Positions 8,653 to 17,747 of a DNA stretch of 64,000 bases are shown here, piece after piece (position 1 is the stretch's first letter; each line of letters begins with the position of its first letter). The notes beneath the pieces are model-generated. The model ran no database searches. It had not been told where the DNA came from and was given only the letters and a program-made list of their open reading frames with translations. Made by a program: the position numbers and the translations under genes. This DNA comes from Burkholderia cepacia (lineage in GTDB: Bacteria; Pseudomonadota; Gammaproteobacteria; Burkholderiales; Burkholderiaceae): assembly GCF_001039005.1 (NCBI RefSeq), contig NZ_LDWR01000050.1, positions 186,001 through 250,000 of the forward strand, written 5' to 3'.

Positions 8653-10827
8653 TCAGTCGAGCAAACCCGCGACGACGTCGACGATCCGCTGCAGCAGCGC
8701 TTCGTCGTAAGGCAGCCACGGCACCGCGCGCAGCGGCGACGGCGGCGGCTCGATCGCGGCATCGACGGGTTCGCCGTCATGCGTCACACGGCCGGTCGCG
8801 CAATGCACCGACCACGCGCCGACGCGCACATGACGTTCGTCGATCGTCATCCTTCCTTGCGCAATCGGCTCGGCGAACACGAGCGACAGCACGTGCTTGC
8901 GATGCCGCGCCATCACGCCCAGCGGCAAATCGGACAACCGGTTCAGCCGCTGCCAGCGTTCCGCTTCGATCTCGCGCAGGCGAACCGGGTCGACCGTTTG
9001 TGCGGAGGCTGCCGCGCGCGTCGCGTCATCGTCGAGCGCGAACGCGGCCACGCTGACGAGCAGGTCGACCGCGCGCGCCACTTCCGAGAACACGACACGA
9101 TCAATCTCGCCGATCGGCAGCGGCACCCAGCGCCGTCCGTGCCGGCCTTCGACATGCAGCCGGCGCGACGTGCCGTGGCTTTCCGAGCCGGGATAGAGCC
9201 GCGCATCGACGAGGAAGGTCGCGCGCATGTCGCCGAACTCGCGGACGAGCCCGTCGTCGTACGCGCGGATCGACCAGCCTTCGCGGCGCGCGACGCCGAG
9301 TAGCGGCCGGCTCGACAGCACATGACCTTCGAACATCGCGGAATCGCTGGCCGAGGCTTCGCTTTCCGCCGGCACGTAGTACTCGCGGAATGCCTGCCTG
9401 ACCGGCTGCCGAAGTGCGCGGCCGACGATCGCGCGCTGCCACGCGAGCCGTTCGTCCGCGTCGGCCAGCAACGGGTGCCACAGGCGGATGTCGCTGTCGT
9501 TGGCGATATCGCATGCACGCCCGGCCGCGTCGCGCAGCACGACCTTGCCTTTCGCGATGTCAGGCATGAACGATTGCGTTGATCCATCGCCGGCGCGCGC
9601 GTGCCAGATCATGCGCGCGGAGAACGTGGCGCCGGCCGGCGCATCGACGAGCCGCTCGCGCCATTCGGCATGGCCGAGCGTCATCGGCTGCCAGAAACCC
9701 GCTTCCATGCACGCGGCGAGCATCGCGAGCTGCTTCTTGTCGGGTTTCGCGTCGAGCGTCATGCGCAGCGCGGTATGCGGCCGCTCGCCGAGCGCGCGTT
9801 CGGCCGGCTTCAGGTTGCGCGCGAGCTTCTTCTGCACGCCGGCATGACGCACGGCGGCTAGCGCGTCGCGCAACGCGCGCACGCTCTCGGGGGTGGGAAT
9901 CGTCTCGACCGCGTGGCCGAGCGCGATCGCGAGCGACTGCGACGGCGCGGTCTTCGCGGCTGTGGGCGCGACGCATACGCCCATCAGCAGCGGCCCGATC
10001 AGCGGGCGCAACCACGCTTCGTCGCGGTATGCGGCCACGCGCGCGGCGCGTGCGACGACCTGCGCGTCGTCGGTCGTGAACGCGCGATCGGTCTGATACG
10101 GAACGGTGCCCGCATGCAGTGCCGCGACCTGCCGCGCGGCTTCGGTCAGCGCGTCGCGCGCGAATTCGACGTATGCGGCATCTTCCGCGAGCGTGACGGC
10201 CGGATCGCTGAAGTCGATCCACAGCCGCTTCGGTGCGAAATAACCGTCGTGCGTCGCGGCCAGCGCGAGCAGCGCGGCCGGCCCGAGCTCGGGCAACACG
10301 TCGAGTTCGCGCACCCGAAACGGCGAATCGGCCAGCGCTTGCGCATACGCATCGCGCCGCGCCGAGAAATCGCGGCGGCCGGCGAACCAGTCGAGCGCAT
10401 AGGCGCCGTATGCGGATGCGGCGCGCAGGCCGCCTTCCTCCGGTTCGCCCGCGATGCGGGCGAGTTCGGCCTGCAGCGCGGGCGACGGCGGCGCGTCGAG
10501 ACAGGGCAGCTCCTCCAGCGCACGCTGCCACGCGCCGGGCGGGATGTCGCGGAACAGTTCGAGCGCGGCATCGGCGTCGACGAGCGGCACGAGACCGAGC
10601 GCATCTATCTGCCCGCGCAGCCAGCGCGCGAATTCGGCGCGCGGATCGTTGTATGCGCAATCAGGCGGCACGATCTCGCGCTCGGTGCGGCGCAGCGTCG
10701 GCCAGACCGCGCCGAGCGTGTGCGCGTCGAGTGCCGACAGGTCGATCGGTGCGCCGGTGAAGCGCGGATGGTCGGCGGTGCCGGTCAGCCGCGCGACGAG
10801 CAGGGCGACGAGCGCGCGGTCAGTCAT
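8653..10827 (-). CDS. DUF4132 domain protein (MolR-related)
   Basis: A 724-residue cytoplasmic protein. The C-terminal third contains the DUF4132 hallmark: a Trp-rich strand DIRLWHPL, then RQPVRQAFREYYVPAESE, then MFEGHVLSSRPLLGVARREG. The N-terminal two thirds are helical and repeat-like, as in E. coli MolR relatives, where the biochemical role is not settled. No membrane segment or signal peptide is visible. It ends only nine bases from the convergent MocR gene at 8643, and starts at an ATG with GGAGACCC upstream. Its divergent neighbour across a 390-base gap is a second MocR regulator, but nothing links the two functionally beyond position. Confidence 0.7.
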   Translation of the reverse strand: MTDRALVALLVARLTGTADHPRFTGAPIDLSALDAHTLGAVWPTLRRTEREIVPPDCAYNDPRAEFARWLRGQIDALGLVPLVDADAALELFRDIPPGAWQRALEELPCLDAPPSPALQAELARIAGEPEEGGLRAASAYGAYALDWFAGRRDFSARRDAYAQALADSPFRVRELDVLPELGPAALLALAATHDGYFAPKRLWIDFSDPAVTLAEDAAYVEFARDALTEAARQVAALHAGTVPYQTDRAFTTDDAQVVARAARVAAYRDEAWLRPLIGPLLMGVCVAPTAAKTAPSQSLAIALGHAVETIPTPESVRALRDALAAVRHAGVQKKLARNLKPAERALGERPHTALRMTLDAKPDKKQLAMLAACMEAGFWQPMTLGHAEWRERLVDAPAGATFSARMIWHARAGDGSTQSFMPDIAKGKVVLRDAAGRACDIANDSDIRLWHPLLADADERLAWQRAIVGRALRQPVRQAFREYYVPAESEASASDSAMFEGHVLSSRPLLGVARREGWSIRAYDDGLVREFGDMRATFLVDARLYPGSESHGTSRRLHVEGRHGRRWVPLPIGEIDRVVFSEVARAVDLLVSVAAFALDDDATRAAASAQTVDPVRLREIEAERWQRLNRLSDLPLGVMARHRKHVLSLVFAEPIAQGRMTIDERHVRVGAWSVHCATGRVTHDGEPVDAAIEPPPSPLRAVPWLPYDEALLQRIVDVVAGLLD

Positions 10828-11221
10828 GCGGGGTCTCCTGGTTCGAGCCGCGCCCGGCCGGTTCGTTCTGAGTCCATTTCTGTACTTTTCGGGCGGCGTG
10901 GATTGCGCCGCCGAGGGCGAATGCCTGTTCGATCGTGTGCTGCATGGTCTGACTCCGGCAATGAAAACCGTGCGATCGCACAGTATTGCACCCCGATCAG
11001 AACAGTCTGGAGAAAGGCTGTCGGCCGCCCGGCCATTTCATAAGACGTACAGTTCTCCCGCCATGCGCGATCCGTGCCGAACTGTACTCTTGTTCGCATG
11101 ATCGATGTGTGTACTCCTCGCCAACTGTTCTGCTTTTAAGATTCATCCATCAAGTGCACAGTGCCGCCGATCCCGTTGTTCCGGACCCCTGGCGGCGCAT
11201 CTTCAAGAGAGAGCCAGTGCG
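10828..11221. promoter_or_regulatory. Intergenic control region with inverted ACTGTAC/GTACAGT repeats
   Basis: This 394-base gap has no gene but a dense set of one motif. A perfect 9-bp inverted repeat, GTACAGTTC at 11047-11055 and GAACTGTAC at 11079-11087, has centres 32 bp apart, about three helical turns. Further half-sites are GAACAGT at 11000-11006 and AACTGTTC at 11123-11130. The layout fits autoregulatory sites for the MocR gene downstream; this is inference. Confidence 0.5.
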
Positions 11222-11350
11222 ATGGAAAAGGCAAAACCGGAGGGAAACATCAGGAATCACGACGGCCCGATCGGCGGGCGGAACACGTGCGACTCGGACG
11301 CACACGGCGTGGCGGCGCGGCTGCGCATGCCGGCGGGAGGCGCACGATGA
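11222..11350 (+). CDS. Possible 42-residue leader ORF overlapping the MocR start codon
   Basis: A small ORF of 42 codons starts at ATG 11222 and ends in a TGA whose first two bases are the last two of the MocR ATG (ATGA at 11347-11350). The peptide begins MEKAKPEGNIRNHDGPIGGR and resembles nothing I know. Its own ribosome site is weak (AGAGAG). The overlap would couple translation of the regulator to reading of this ORF. Whether the peptide matters is unknown, and it could be chance. Confidence 0.35.
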   Translation: MEKAKPEGNIRNHDGPIGGRNTCDSDAHGVAARLRMPAGGAR

Positions 11351-12771
11351 AACTCTATGAAAAACTCGCGGACGACATCGAGCGCCTGATCCGCCAGGGC
11401 GTGTACCGGCACGGCGACCGGATTCCGTCGGTGCGGCAGGCGAGCCAGCAACACCGGATCAGCATTACGACCGTGCTGCACGCGTATCTGCTGCTCGAAA
11501 GCCGCGGGCTGCTGGAAAGCCGGCCGCAGTCGGGCTATTTCGTGAACCTGCGCCGTGACGACAGCCACGCGCCGGTGCGCGAGTTGCGACCGTCGAAGCC
11601 GATCGCGATCTCGTCGTCCGTGGACGTGAGCCGGCTCGTGCTGTCGACGCTGCGCTCGATCGGCACCGACGACGCGGTGCCGCTCGGCTCGCCGTATCCG
11701 GACCCGAGCCTGTTCCCGTTCGAGAAGCTGAACCGCTACGCGTACGCGGCCGGCCGCGACAAGGCGCTGTGGGGCGTGACGGACGGGCTGCCGCCCGGCC
11801 ATCCGCGGCTGATCCGGCAGATCGCGCGCCGCTACCTGGAAAACGGGATGTCGGTGGATCCGAACGAGATCATCGTGACGGTCGGCGCGACGGAGGCGAT
11901 CAACCTGTGTTTGCAGGCGGTCGCGAAGCCGGGCGACACGATCGCGGTGGAGTCGCCGACGTTCTACGCGATGCTGCACGCGATCGAGCGGATGGGGATG
12001 AAGGCGATCGAGGTCGCGACGCATCCGGAATACGGGATCGACATTGCCGCGCTGGCTGCGATCGCGAAGTCGCAGCCGATCGCCGCGTGCATGGTGATGC
12101 CGAACTTCCAGAACCCGCTCGGCTTCCAGATGCCCGACGAGCGCAAGCGCGAACTGGTGGAGTTCGCAACGAAGGCCGGCATGCCGCTGATCGAGAACGG
12201 TGTGTATAACGAACTGTATTTCGGCGATACGCATCCGAGTTCGCTGAAGTCGTACGACCGCAGCGGGATCGTGCTGCATTGCGCGTCGTTCTCGAAGAGC
12301 CTGACGGCTGCGTACCGGATCGGCTGGGCGTTGCCGGGCCGGTATCGCGATCAGGTCGAGAAGCTGAAATTCCTGAACACGCTCGCGACGCCGTCGTTGC
12401 CGCAGCTCGCGATCGCGGAGTTTCTCGAACGCGACGGTTACGAGCATCACCTGCGGCGCTTGCGCAAGGCGTATGCACAGCAGGCGAACCTGATGCGTGC
12501 GATGGTGTCGCGGTTCTTTCCGGAGGGCACACGTATTTCGAGCCCGGCGGGAGGGTACGTGCTGTGGGTCGAGCTGCCGGCGCAGGTCGATGCGATGCGG
12601 TTGTATCAGCTTGCGCTGGAGCAGGGGATCACGATCGGCCCCGGCTACATGTTCTCGATCACGGACAGCTATCGGAACTTCATCCGGTTGAACTACAGCA
12701 GCCCGTGGTCGCCGGAGATCGAGCAGGCGGTGATCGCGGTCGGGAAGCTGGCCGCGGCGTGCATGAAGTGA
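11347..12771 (+). CDS. MocR-type regulator / aminotransferase-like protein (second copy)
   Basis: A 474-residue GntR-aminotransferase fusion. The DNA-binding domain occupies residues 1-70 (MKLYEKLADDIERLIRQGVY, then SVRQASQQHRISITTVLHAY). The PLP fold follows, with NFQNPLGFQMP, the pyridine-binding ENGVYNELYFG element and the Schiff-base lysine in CASFSKSLTAAYRIGWALPG. It is a distant paralogue of the gene at 7231. The start at 11347 follows GGCGGGAGGC, a good ribosome site, and overlaps the stop of a small upstream ORF. Candidate operators lie at 11000-11130. The regulated pathway is unknown; no enzyme gene is adjacent on the same strand. A terminator hairpin follows. Confidence 0.85.
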   Translation: MKLYEKLADDIERLIRQGVYRHGDRIPSVRQASQQHRISITTVLHAYLLLESRGLLESRPQSGYFVNLRRDDSHAPVRELRPSKPIAISSSVDVSRLVLSTLRSIGTDDAVPLGSPYPDPSLFPFEKLNRYAYAAGRDKALWGVTDGLPPGHPRLIRQIARRYLENGMSVDPNEIIVTVGATEAINLCLQAVAKPGDTIAVESPTFYAMLHAIERMGMKAIEVATHPEYGIDIAALAAIAKSQPIAACMVMPNFQNPLGFQMPDERKRELVEFATKAGMPLIENGVYNELYFGDTHPSSLKSYDRSGIVLHCASFSKSLTAAYRIGWALPGRYRDQVEKLKFLNTLATPSLPQLAIAEFLERDGYEHHLRRLRKAYAQQANLMRAMVSRFFPEGTRISSPAGGYVLWVELPAQVDAMRLYQLALEQGITIGPGYMFSITDSYRNFIRLNYSSPWSPEIEQAVIAVGKLAAACMK

Positions 12772-12804
12772 CGGGTGAGGGCTGTTGCTTGCGGGGGAAT
12801 GACG

Positions 12805-12832
12805 AAGCCGGCTTTGGGCCGGCTTTGTTTTT
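12805..12832 (+). terminator. Intrinsic terminator after second MocR gene
   Basis: AAGCCGGC at 12805-12812 pairs with GCCGGCTT at 12818-12825 around a 5-base loop, followed by a T-rich tract TTGTTTTT. It starts 34 bases past the stop codon. Confidence 0.85.
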
Positions 12833-12898
12833 GGGTTGTTGCGGGGGATGGGGGGTGAGGCAATTTGTCAGCATTCGGCTGCGGATTCAACCCGTCGC

Positions 12899-12925
12899 TG
12901 CAACGGCTCGACCGGCAGCAACGGG
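12899..12925 (+). repeat. 27-bp interspersed repeat, copy 1
   Basis: A 27-base sequence starting TGCAACGGCTCGACCGGCAG occurs here and again at 18189-18215 with one mismatch. Both copies lie in non-coding DNA close behind genes. Confidence 0.6.
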
Positions 12926-13031
12926 TCGCGAACGCCCAGTCGCGACCCGCCGCCAGGGCGGCGACGGTCAATGTCGCGTCAACACGAAACCCCGCCGTCG
13001 CGGGGCGACGATCCTCGACAGCCGACGGCGT

Positions 13032-13955
13032 TCAGGCTGCTGCCGCCTTCTGAATCGAGTCGTGCTGATCGCCACCCAGGATATCGACAAGACTGGTCAA
13101 CATCCGCGCCAATTCACCCGTCATCAGCGTGACATCCGAATCGAAGCGTTCATCGTCGTTCTGCGCGGTGGGATCCGTCGCTTCCTTGATCACGTCGAGC
13201 GGCGTGACACGCTTGATCGTCAGCGACGGTGTCAGCACGAAGGAGATTCGGTCATCCCAGGTCATCGCGAGGCGCATGCATTGTTTGCCGGCTTCGATGT
13301 GCCGCCGCATGTCGTTCGTTTCCAGCGCGTGGCCGACGTATCGCACCGTGGCGCCGCCTTCGCCGCTCGAGCGCAACTCGGCGTCCTGGTCCACGGTGAA
13401 GCCGCCCGGCGCCTCGCCGGACAGCAGCCAATCCGTCATCGCGGCGACCGGCGAAAGCGCCACGTGAACGCCGGCGAGCGGCAACTGATCGATCGATTTG
13501 ACGAGCAGGCCGCGAACGTCGTCGGCAAGCGCCTGTGCAGCCGCATCGATGACGAGCCAGCCATTCACCGTATCGATCCACACGCGGGTATCGCGGCGAA
13601 TGGTGAACGCGCGCGGCAGCAGTTCGTCGGTCACCTGCTCCTTGAGTTCGCGCAGCTGTTTTCGCCCGACCTTGAAGCCCTGCTGCTCCTCGACTTCAAG
13701 CGCCCGGGCCTTGGTCACCTGATTGACGACCGACGCCGGGAGCAGCTTCTTTTCGGCACGAAACACCAGCAGCATCTGCCGGTTGATCGAATACACCAGC
13801 GCGCCGTCGTCACGCGGCGACGCCCATCCGTGGCGCTGCATCTCGACGCTGCTGCCCGGCTGAAACGCGTAGGGCGCCAGCCATTTTTCCATCTGATCGG
13901 GGGTAACGGCCCAAGGGGCCGGAAGACGATGAAGCTGAAGATTCTTGAACCACAT
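13032..13955 (-). CDS. rdgC: Recombination-associated protein RdgC
   Basis: A 307-residue RdgC orthologue. The signature N-terminus [11 protein letters not shown] is present, and the length equals the usual about 300 residues. The middle motif [19 protein letters not shown] and the C-terminal [20 protein letters not shown] are typical. RdgC forms a ring dimer around double-stranded DNA and restrains RecA; it acts on the nucleoid. I chose the start at 13955 by homology to that N-terminus; an in-frame extension to 14042 has no family match. It lies alone, convergent with the second MocR gene beyond the terminator and the repeat at 12899. Confidence 0.95.
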   Translation of the reverse strand: MWFKNLQLHRLPAPWAVTPDQMEKWLAPYAFQPGSSVEMQRHGWASPRDDGALVYSINRQMLLVFRAEKKLLPASVVNQVTKARALEVEEQQGFKVGRKQLRELKEQVTDELLPRAFTIRRDTRVWIDTVNGWLVIDAAAQALADDVRGLLVKSIDQLPLAGVHVALSPVAAMTDWLLSGEAPGGFTVDQDAELRSSGEGGATVRYVGHALETNDMRRHIEAGKQCMRLAMTWDDRISFVLTPSLTIKRVTPLDVIKEATDPTAQNDDERFDSDVTLMTGELARMLTSLVDILGGDQHDSIQKAAAA

Positions 13956-14231
13956 AGGGATACGGGCAAAGCGCACCATTCTATATGACGGTGATGCTTC
14001 GTGGCCATGAACCGCCGTGCGTCTCGTCGCAGCTGGCGACACCCGAACGTCTGCAACTTACTCGTGACAAGCCGTTCCATCGGCACTTTTTGCCGTCATT
14101 CCGGCACCCGACCCGGTACGGAGGAATACAACAGCCGACGCGTAGACCTTTGCTGGAAGAAGTCGGCGCCGAATGCGACGGTTTGACGATCGATTCGTGT
14201 GCCGCGGGTTCGGCCATTCGAACGCCGCCCC

Positions 14232-14500
14232 TTACTCGACCGGCGGAATCGTGCCTTCCGACAAGGTTTTGATGAGCCGCATGCGACGTCGTTCGAGATC
14301 CGCGATCTGACGATCGATGGCTTCGAGGCGTCGCCGCTGGACATCGGTGATCTGGTCGCACGAACGAGCGCCTTCGATCAGCAGCATGCAGTCCGGGAAG
14401 CCGAGAATATCGTCGATCGTGAAACCGGTCGCGATCATGCGCTGGATCTGCCTGACGAACCGTTGTCGAATTGCACTTGACTGGCGCCCGCGAACGATTG
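14232..14500 (-). pseudogene. MerR-family regulator remnant (C-terminal half only)
   Basis: The reading frame encodes the dimerisation part of a MerR regulator: RFVRQIQRMIATGFTIDDIL, a cysteine in PDCMLL, then the coiled-coil RRLEAIDRQIADLERRRMRL. The N-terminal winged helix (normally about 70 residues starting with a SETAR/IGELA-like sequence) is missing; the frame is closed upstream by a TAA near 14535, and no recognisable DNA-binding helix is found in the preceding 250 bases in any frame. The first ATG is at 14438. It is most likely a decayed gene. The surrounding 13956-14231 and 14501-14803 stretches contain no convincing gene. Confidence 0.6.
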
Positions 14501-14803
14501 CTTTATCGCTCGGAAGCGATGAAGCGACGGTCGGTTATCGAACGGCCGAGAAGGGTGGCGGATTGAACCCGTCGCGGGTCGTCGGGGCGGCAACCAGCCG
14601 GGTTCGGCCACTTTGAGACGTCCGGCATCGCTGTCTGGATCGCGAACAATCACTGAGCAAGGAATGTAAGCCGGCTTCTGACATTTATTGACCGTCGGTC
14701 CGCTCTATCCGGGAGTAGGATTTGAGTCGCGGAAACGAGCGCCGCGCGTTTGTACGGATGGAATTCGTGAGGTCATTTTGATCGGTTAGAGGGAACCACC
14801 GGC
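14501..14803. other. Gene-free gap before the YkvA gene
   Basis: About 300 bases without a supported gene. It may contain decayed upstream sequence of the MerR remnant; a short GGATTGAACCCGTCGCGGGT stretch resembles sequence beside the 27-bp repeat at 12899. Otherwise I see nothing. Confidence 0.3.
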
Positions 14804-15055
14804 ATGAGAAGAATCGCATTGCTTTGGAAAGTTGTCAGGGGCGATCTGCGTGTTCTCGGATACGCACTGCGTCATCCCGACCGCCCGGGATGGTTGATTC
14901 CCGCAGTCGCTTTGGTCGCGTTGTACGCGATTGATCCTATCAACTTCGCGGTCCCATTCGTCGGGATTGTGGACGACGGCGTGCTGGTTCCGATGGCGTT
15001 GCATTTGATGATCCGCTGTCTCCCGACCCAGCTGCAACATCTACGCCGCAGATGA
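14804..15055 (+). CDS. YkvA family (DUF1232) small membrane protein
   Basis: An 83-residue protein with the YkvA/DUF1232 core: a hydrophobic segment WLIPAVALVALYAIDPINF followed by VPFVGIVDDGVLVPMALHLM, the Asp-Asp-x-x-Leu pattern of the family. Members are small inner-membrane-associated proteins of unknown job. It starts after a GAGGGA ribosome site. Its stop overlaps the next gene's start in an ATGA at 15052-15055, so the two are co-translated. Confidence 0.75.
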   Translation: MRRIALLWKVVRGDLRVLGYALRHPDRPGWLIPAVALVALYAIDPINFAVPFVGIVDDGVLVPMALHLMIRCLPTQLQHLRRR

Positions 15056-15897
15056 GCTCCCGTCCGTCAGTCAATCGCATCGCGCGATTGCAAGGTTCCA
15101 CCAAAGCGCGGATGTGGAGTCGGCTGCTGCTTGCGACCGTCTTCGCGGTTGGCAGTCACGCAATATGCGCGGGCGAGCTGGTTTCCGTGAAGAGCCGCAA
15201 TGAAACCCAGAACATCTACATCAATTCCCCATCGACCCCACCAGCATGGGTCATCGTGCTCTTCGCGGGAAGCGATGGTGTCGTTGCTCTTTCAGAAAAT
15301 GGACCGACCAACGAACAGGGAAATTTCCTGGTGCGAACCGCACCTTACTGGGCGACCGTAGGTGATGCCGCGGTCGTTTTCGACGCGCCATCGGACCAGG
15401 CGAAAGGGATGGATGACGAATTCCGGCTGAGCGGGGCGGCAAGTCAGGACGTTGTCGCCGTCGTTACGGAACTGAAAAAACGTTACCCGGCCGCCAAAGT
15501 TGCACTGGTTGGTACGAGCCGTGGAACGATTACGGTGGGTAACGTGCTGTTACGCAATCCCGACCTCGCGGATGCTTTCGTGCTCACTTCGCCGGTGTCG
15601 ATAGCAGTTCACGGCAAGCCGGGATTGTCTGATGTCGCCTGGCCGCGAAACAAGGCGCGTGTATTGGTGCTATCGAATGAGCATGATGTTTGTGTCGCCT
15701 CGCCGTTCTGGGCAGCCAAGCGTATGGCAGCCGACAACAATTTTGATTTCGTTGCTGTATCAAGCACCATGGGCGGAGGTAACAAGCACGCCGAATGTGG
15801 TGGGCAGGCTCCGCACGGGTACCTGGGAATCGAATCGACGGCGCTTGCCGCCATCAACGAATGGCTTAACGGGCGCAGAGCCGAATCGCGGCCGTAG
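15052..15897 (+). CDS. Exported alpha/beta hydrolase
   Basis: A 281-residue serine hydrolase-like protein. A basic stretch precedes a hydrophobic signal segment (RLLLATVFAVGSHAICA), so export after residue 42 is likely. The nucleophile elbow is VALVGTSRGTI, with Ser in G-x-S-x-G at about residue 157; an acid in SNEHDVCV and a histidine in APHGYLG complete a plausible triad. Two cysteines (HDVC and AEC) could pair. No substrate can be named. Its ATG overlaps the YkvA stop. Base use is less GC-biased than the flanks, hinting at transfer, but mildly. Confidence 0.7.
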   Translation: MSSRPSVNRIARLQGSTKARMWSRLLLATVFAVGSHAICAGELVSVKSRNETQNIYINSPSTPPAWVIVLFAGSDGVVALSENGPTNEQGNFLVRTAPYWATVGDAAVVFDAPSDQAKGMDDEFRLSGAASQDVVAVVTELKKRYPAAKVALVGTSRGTITVGNVLLRNPDLADAFVLTSPVSIAVHGKPGLSDVAWPRNKARVLVLSNEHDVCVASPFWAAKRMAADNNFDFVAVSSTMGGGNKHAECGGQAPHGYLGIESTALAAINEWLNGRRAESRP

Positions 15898-16049
15898 CGG
15901 CAGCGTAGTCCGGCATTCGTACACGATAGACGAGCGCTTGGGAAACCGGTGGGAGTCTACCGGTGTACGGCACGCGGGTGGCGTTGCTCCTCCTTACCCA
16001 CGCACCGCATGGCAGCCCGCTCGGGCGCGTCCAACTGCAGTTTCCAGGT

Positions 16050-16397
16050 TCATGGCAACTGATCGCGCGCCAATGAAGTCGCCCAGCGTTTCGACCACCG
16101 ATCCAACGGAAGGAGTACTTCAAACAAGCTCCTTCCCATGGGCGTCGGCTCGTAGCCCTCGGCACCAAGCTCGACGAGTTGCGACTCGCGGAGTTCCTTG
16201 AGACGCGAGTTGAGGACACCGGGAGAAACGGACTCACACTGACCTTGCAACTCTCGAAACGTGCATGGTCCGTGATGGCACAACTCCCACAATATTCTCA
16301 TGGTCCAGTTGCGCCCAAGTAGATCGAACAGCGCCATAACGGGCTGGCCTGTGCGGGAGCCACGCACCGGATTGCCCGGGAGAGGTGTGTCGGCCAC
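16050..16397 (-). CDS. HxlR family transcriptional regulator
   Basis: A 115-residue winged helix regulator of the HxlR type: FDLLGRNWTMRILWELCHHG, then FRELQGQCESVSPGVLNSRL (recognition helix), then YEPTPMGRSLFEVLLPL. The usual N-terminal cysteine before the first helix, which senses electrophiles in some members, is not present at the expected site; cysteines occur at HHGPC and GQCES. It is divergent from the DUF2867 gene at 16532, and the 134-base gap carries repeated GTAGC elements, likely its operators. Confidence 0.85.
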   Translation of the reverse strand: MADTPLPGNPVRGSRTGQPVMALFDLLGRNWTMRILWELCHHGPCTFRELQGQCESVSPGVLNSRLKELRESQLVELGAEGYEPTPMGRSLFEVLLPLDRWSKRWATSLARDQLP

Positions 16398-16426
16398 GTC
16401 TTTTGCTCCAAAGATGCTATTAAATC

Positions 16427-16491
16427 AGTAGCGCATGTCAGGAAAATTCGCTACATTCTCCTTGCTACGAAAAGAGTAGCACATGTCGAGG
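16427..16491. promoter_or_regulatory. HxlR operator-like repeats
   Basis: The perfect inverted repeat TGCTAC (16463-16468), 7 bases, GTAGCA (16476-16481) is joined by a second pair GTAGCG (16428-16433) and CGCTAC (16449-16454). In addition AGTAGC-R-CATGTC occurs twice as a direct repeat, 48 bp apart. This sits between the divergent HxlR and DUF2867 genes; control by HxlR is inferred. Confidence 0.55.
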
Positions 16492-16531
16492 TCGTTGCTA
16501 CTCCCCTCCCCAGCATTCGGTACCTGAACTC

Positions 16532-17041
16532 ATGACCAAAGCGCGCGCCGTGCCCATGCCTAGCGACAGTGTGCTTGTGCCGCTCTACGCGGGTGCGGAC
16601 CTGCTGGATGCCTTTGCAATTCGATTGCCGGCCGAAGCTAGCGACAATCTCGAGGTGCTGGCACGTACCGCGTTCGAGCACCAGGCGGGATGGATTCGTG
16701 CGCTCACGTATGTCCGCGATGTGGTGATGGCGACAGTCGGCGTCAAATCGTCTCGGGCCGTTGGTCTTGCTGGCGCGGCGCGTGGACCGGTTATCGGCTA
16801 CTTGCCGGTGCTGTCAAGGAGCGCGACGGAGTTGATCGTTGGCGCGGATGACCGGCATCTGGACTTTCGCGTCACCATCCAACTTCTCGCCGATGCGGAA
16901 AATGGGCGCGAGCTGCTTGCGGGCACAGTGGTGCACTGCCATAACAGACTGGGACGTATCTATCTTGCGAGCATTGCGCCGTTTCATCGCGTTATTGTGC
17001 GGGCGAATCTGGAACGAGCAGTAAGGGAAATGAGGACTTGA
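16532..17041 (+). CDS. DUF2867 domain protein
   Basis: A 169-residue protein matching the DUF2867 pattern: an N-terminal [20 protein letters not shown] helix, the central [18 protein letters not shown] with the invariant Asp-Asp-Arg-His-Leu-Asp-Phe, and the C-terminal [20 protein letters not shown]. Function of the family is unknown; it is cytoplasmic or peripheral. It is the first gene divergent from the HxlR regulator and precedes a lipocalin-like gene by 30 bases, so the two are likely one transcript induced when HxlR lets go. Confidence 0.75.
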   Translation: MTKARAVPMPSDSVLVPLYAGADLLDAFAIRLPAEASDNLEVLARTAFEHQAGWIRALTYVRDVVMATVGVKSSRAVGLAGAARGPVIGYLPVLSRSATELIVGADDRHLDFRVTIQLLADAENGRELLAGTVVHCHNRLGRIYLASIAPFHRVIVRANLERAVREMRT

Positions 17042-17071
17042 GTATACGTTGGCGGCAGGACGGGCGGAAAC

Positions 17072-17497
17072 ATGACTGAGCACGATGCAGAACTCCACGG
17101 TTGCTGGCGGCTGATCTCTTTTAATGCCGAGCTTCAGGATTCAAACGAGCGCACTCAACCTTGGGGCCCAGACCCGAACGGGTACCTTATCTTCAGCTCT
17201 GATGGGCGAATGATGGTATTGGTTACCGCAAGGACGCGGGAGCCAGGAAACACGGATGAGAAGATGGCGGCACTCTTCCGTACCGTGATGGCCTATACAG
17301 GACGGTATCGGATAGATGAGGGCAGGTTCATTACAACGATTAACTCGTCCTGGAATGAAGCCTGGAACGGCAGTGAGCAGGAGCGCTTCTACAAGCTTGA
17401 TGGAGAAACGCTTGAGGTCAGCACGGCCTGGATGCCGAATCCGTTAGTGTCCGGAAATCCAATCGGACGGGCTATTCTCAGCTTTAGGCGTGAGTAA
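17072..17497 (+). CDS. Lipocalin-like domain protein
   Basis: A 141-residue beta-rich protein of the lipocalin-like (Lipocalin_5) type: start HGCWRLISFNAEL, then GYLIFSSDGRMMVLV, the loop TGRYRIDEGRFITTI and the last strand RAILSFRRE. Members bind small hydrophobic compounds or are enzyme-associated; none of that is proven here. No signal peptide, so cytoplasmic. The ribosome site is weak. It follows the DUF2867 gene by 30 bases. Confidence 0.7.
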   Translation: MTEHDAELHGCWRLISFNAELQDSNERTQPWGPDPNGYLIFSSDGRMMVLVTARTREPGNTDEKMAALFRTVMAYTGRYRIDEGRFITTINSSWNEAWNGSEQERFYKLDGETLEVSTAWMPNPLVSGNPIGRAILSFRRE

Positions 17498-17747
17498 TTT
17501 TCGCGACGCCGAGTTCGCAATTTTTGAGCCAGTAACGGACTACCCTGGAGGTATCCGGCGGAGTTCGACCATTGCGAGCAATTCACGACCAGCGCTCGTA
17601 TTGGCGCTCAAGTGCCAGCGTGACGCTCGTGGTGATCCGCCCGAAACTTGTTCTGCGATCCGCCGCGCCCGATTGTTTTCATCGCTGTGCTTGCAGTACA
17701 GCAAAATGAGTGTCCTGTCGCCCGTGCGGCCCGTGCGATGATGCGCC

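Noticed and set aside
13981-14361. 126-codon ORF on the minus strand
   Set aside because: Translation is low-complexity and overlaps the MerR remnant in another frame; no ribosome site.
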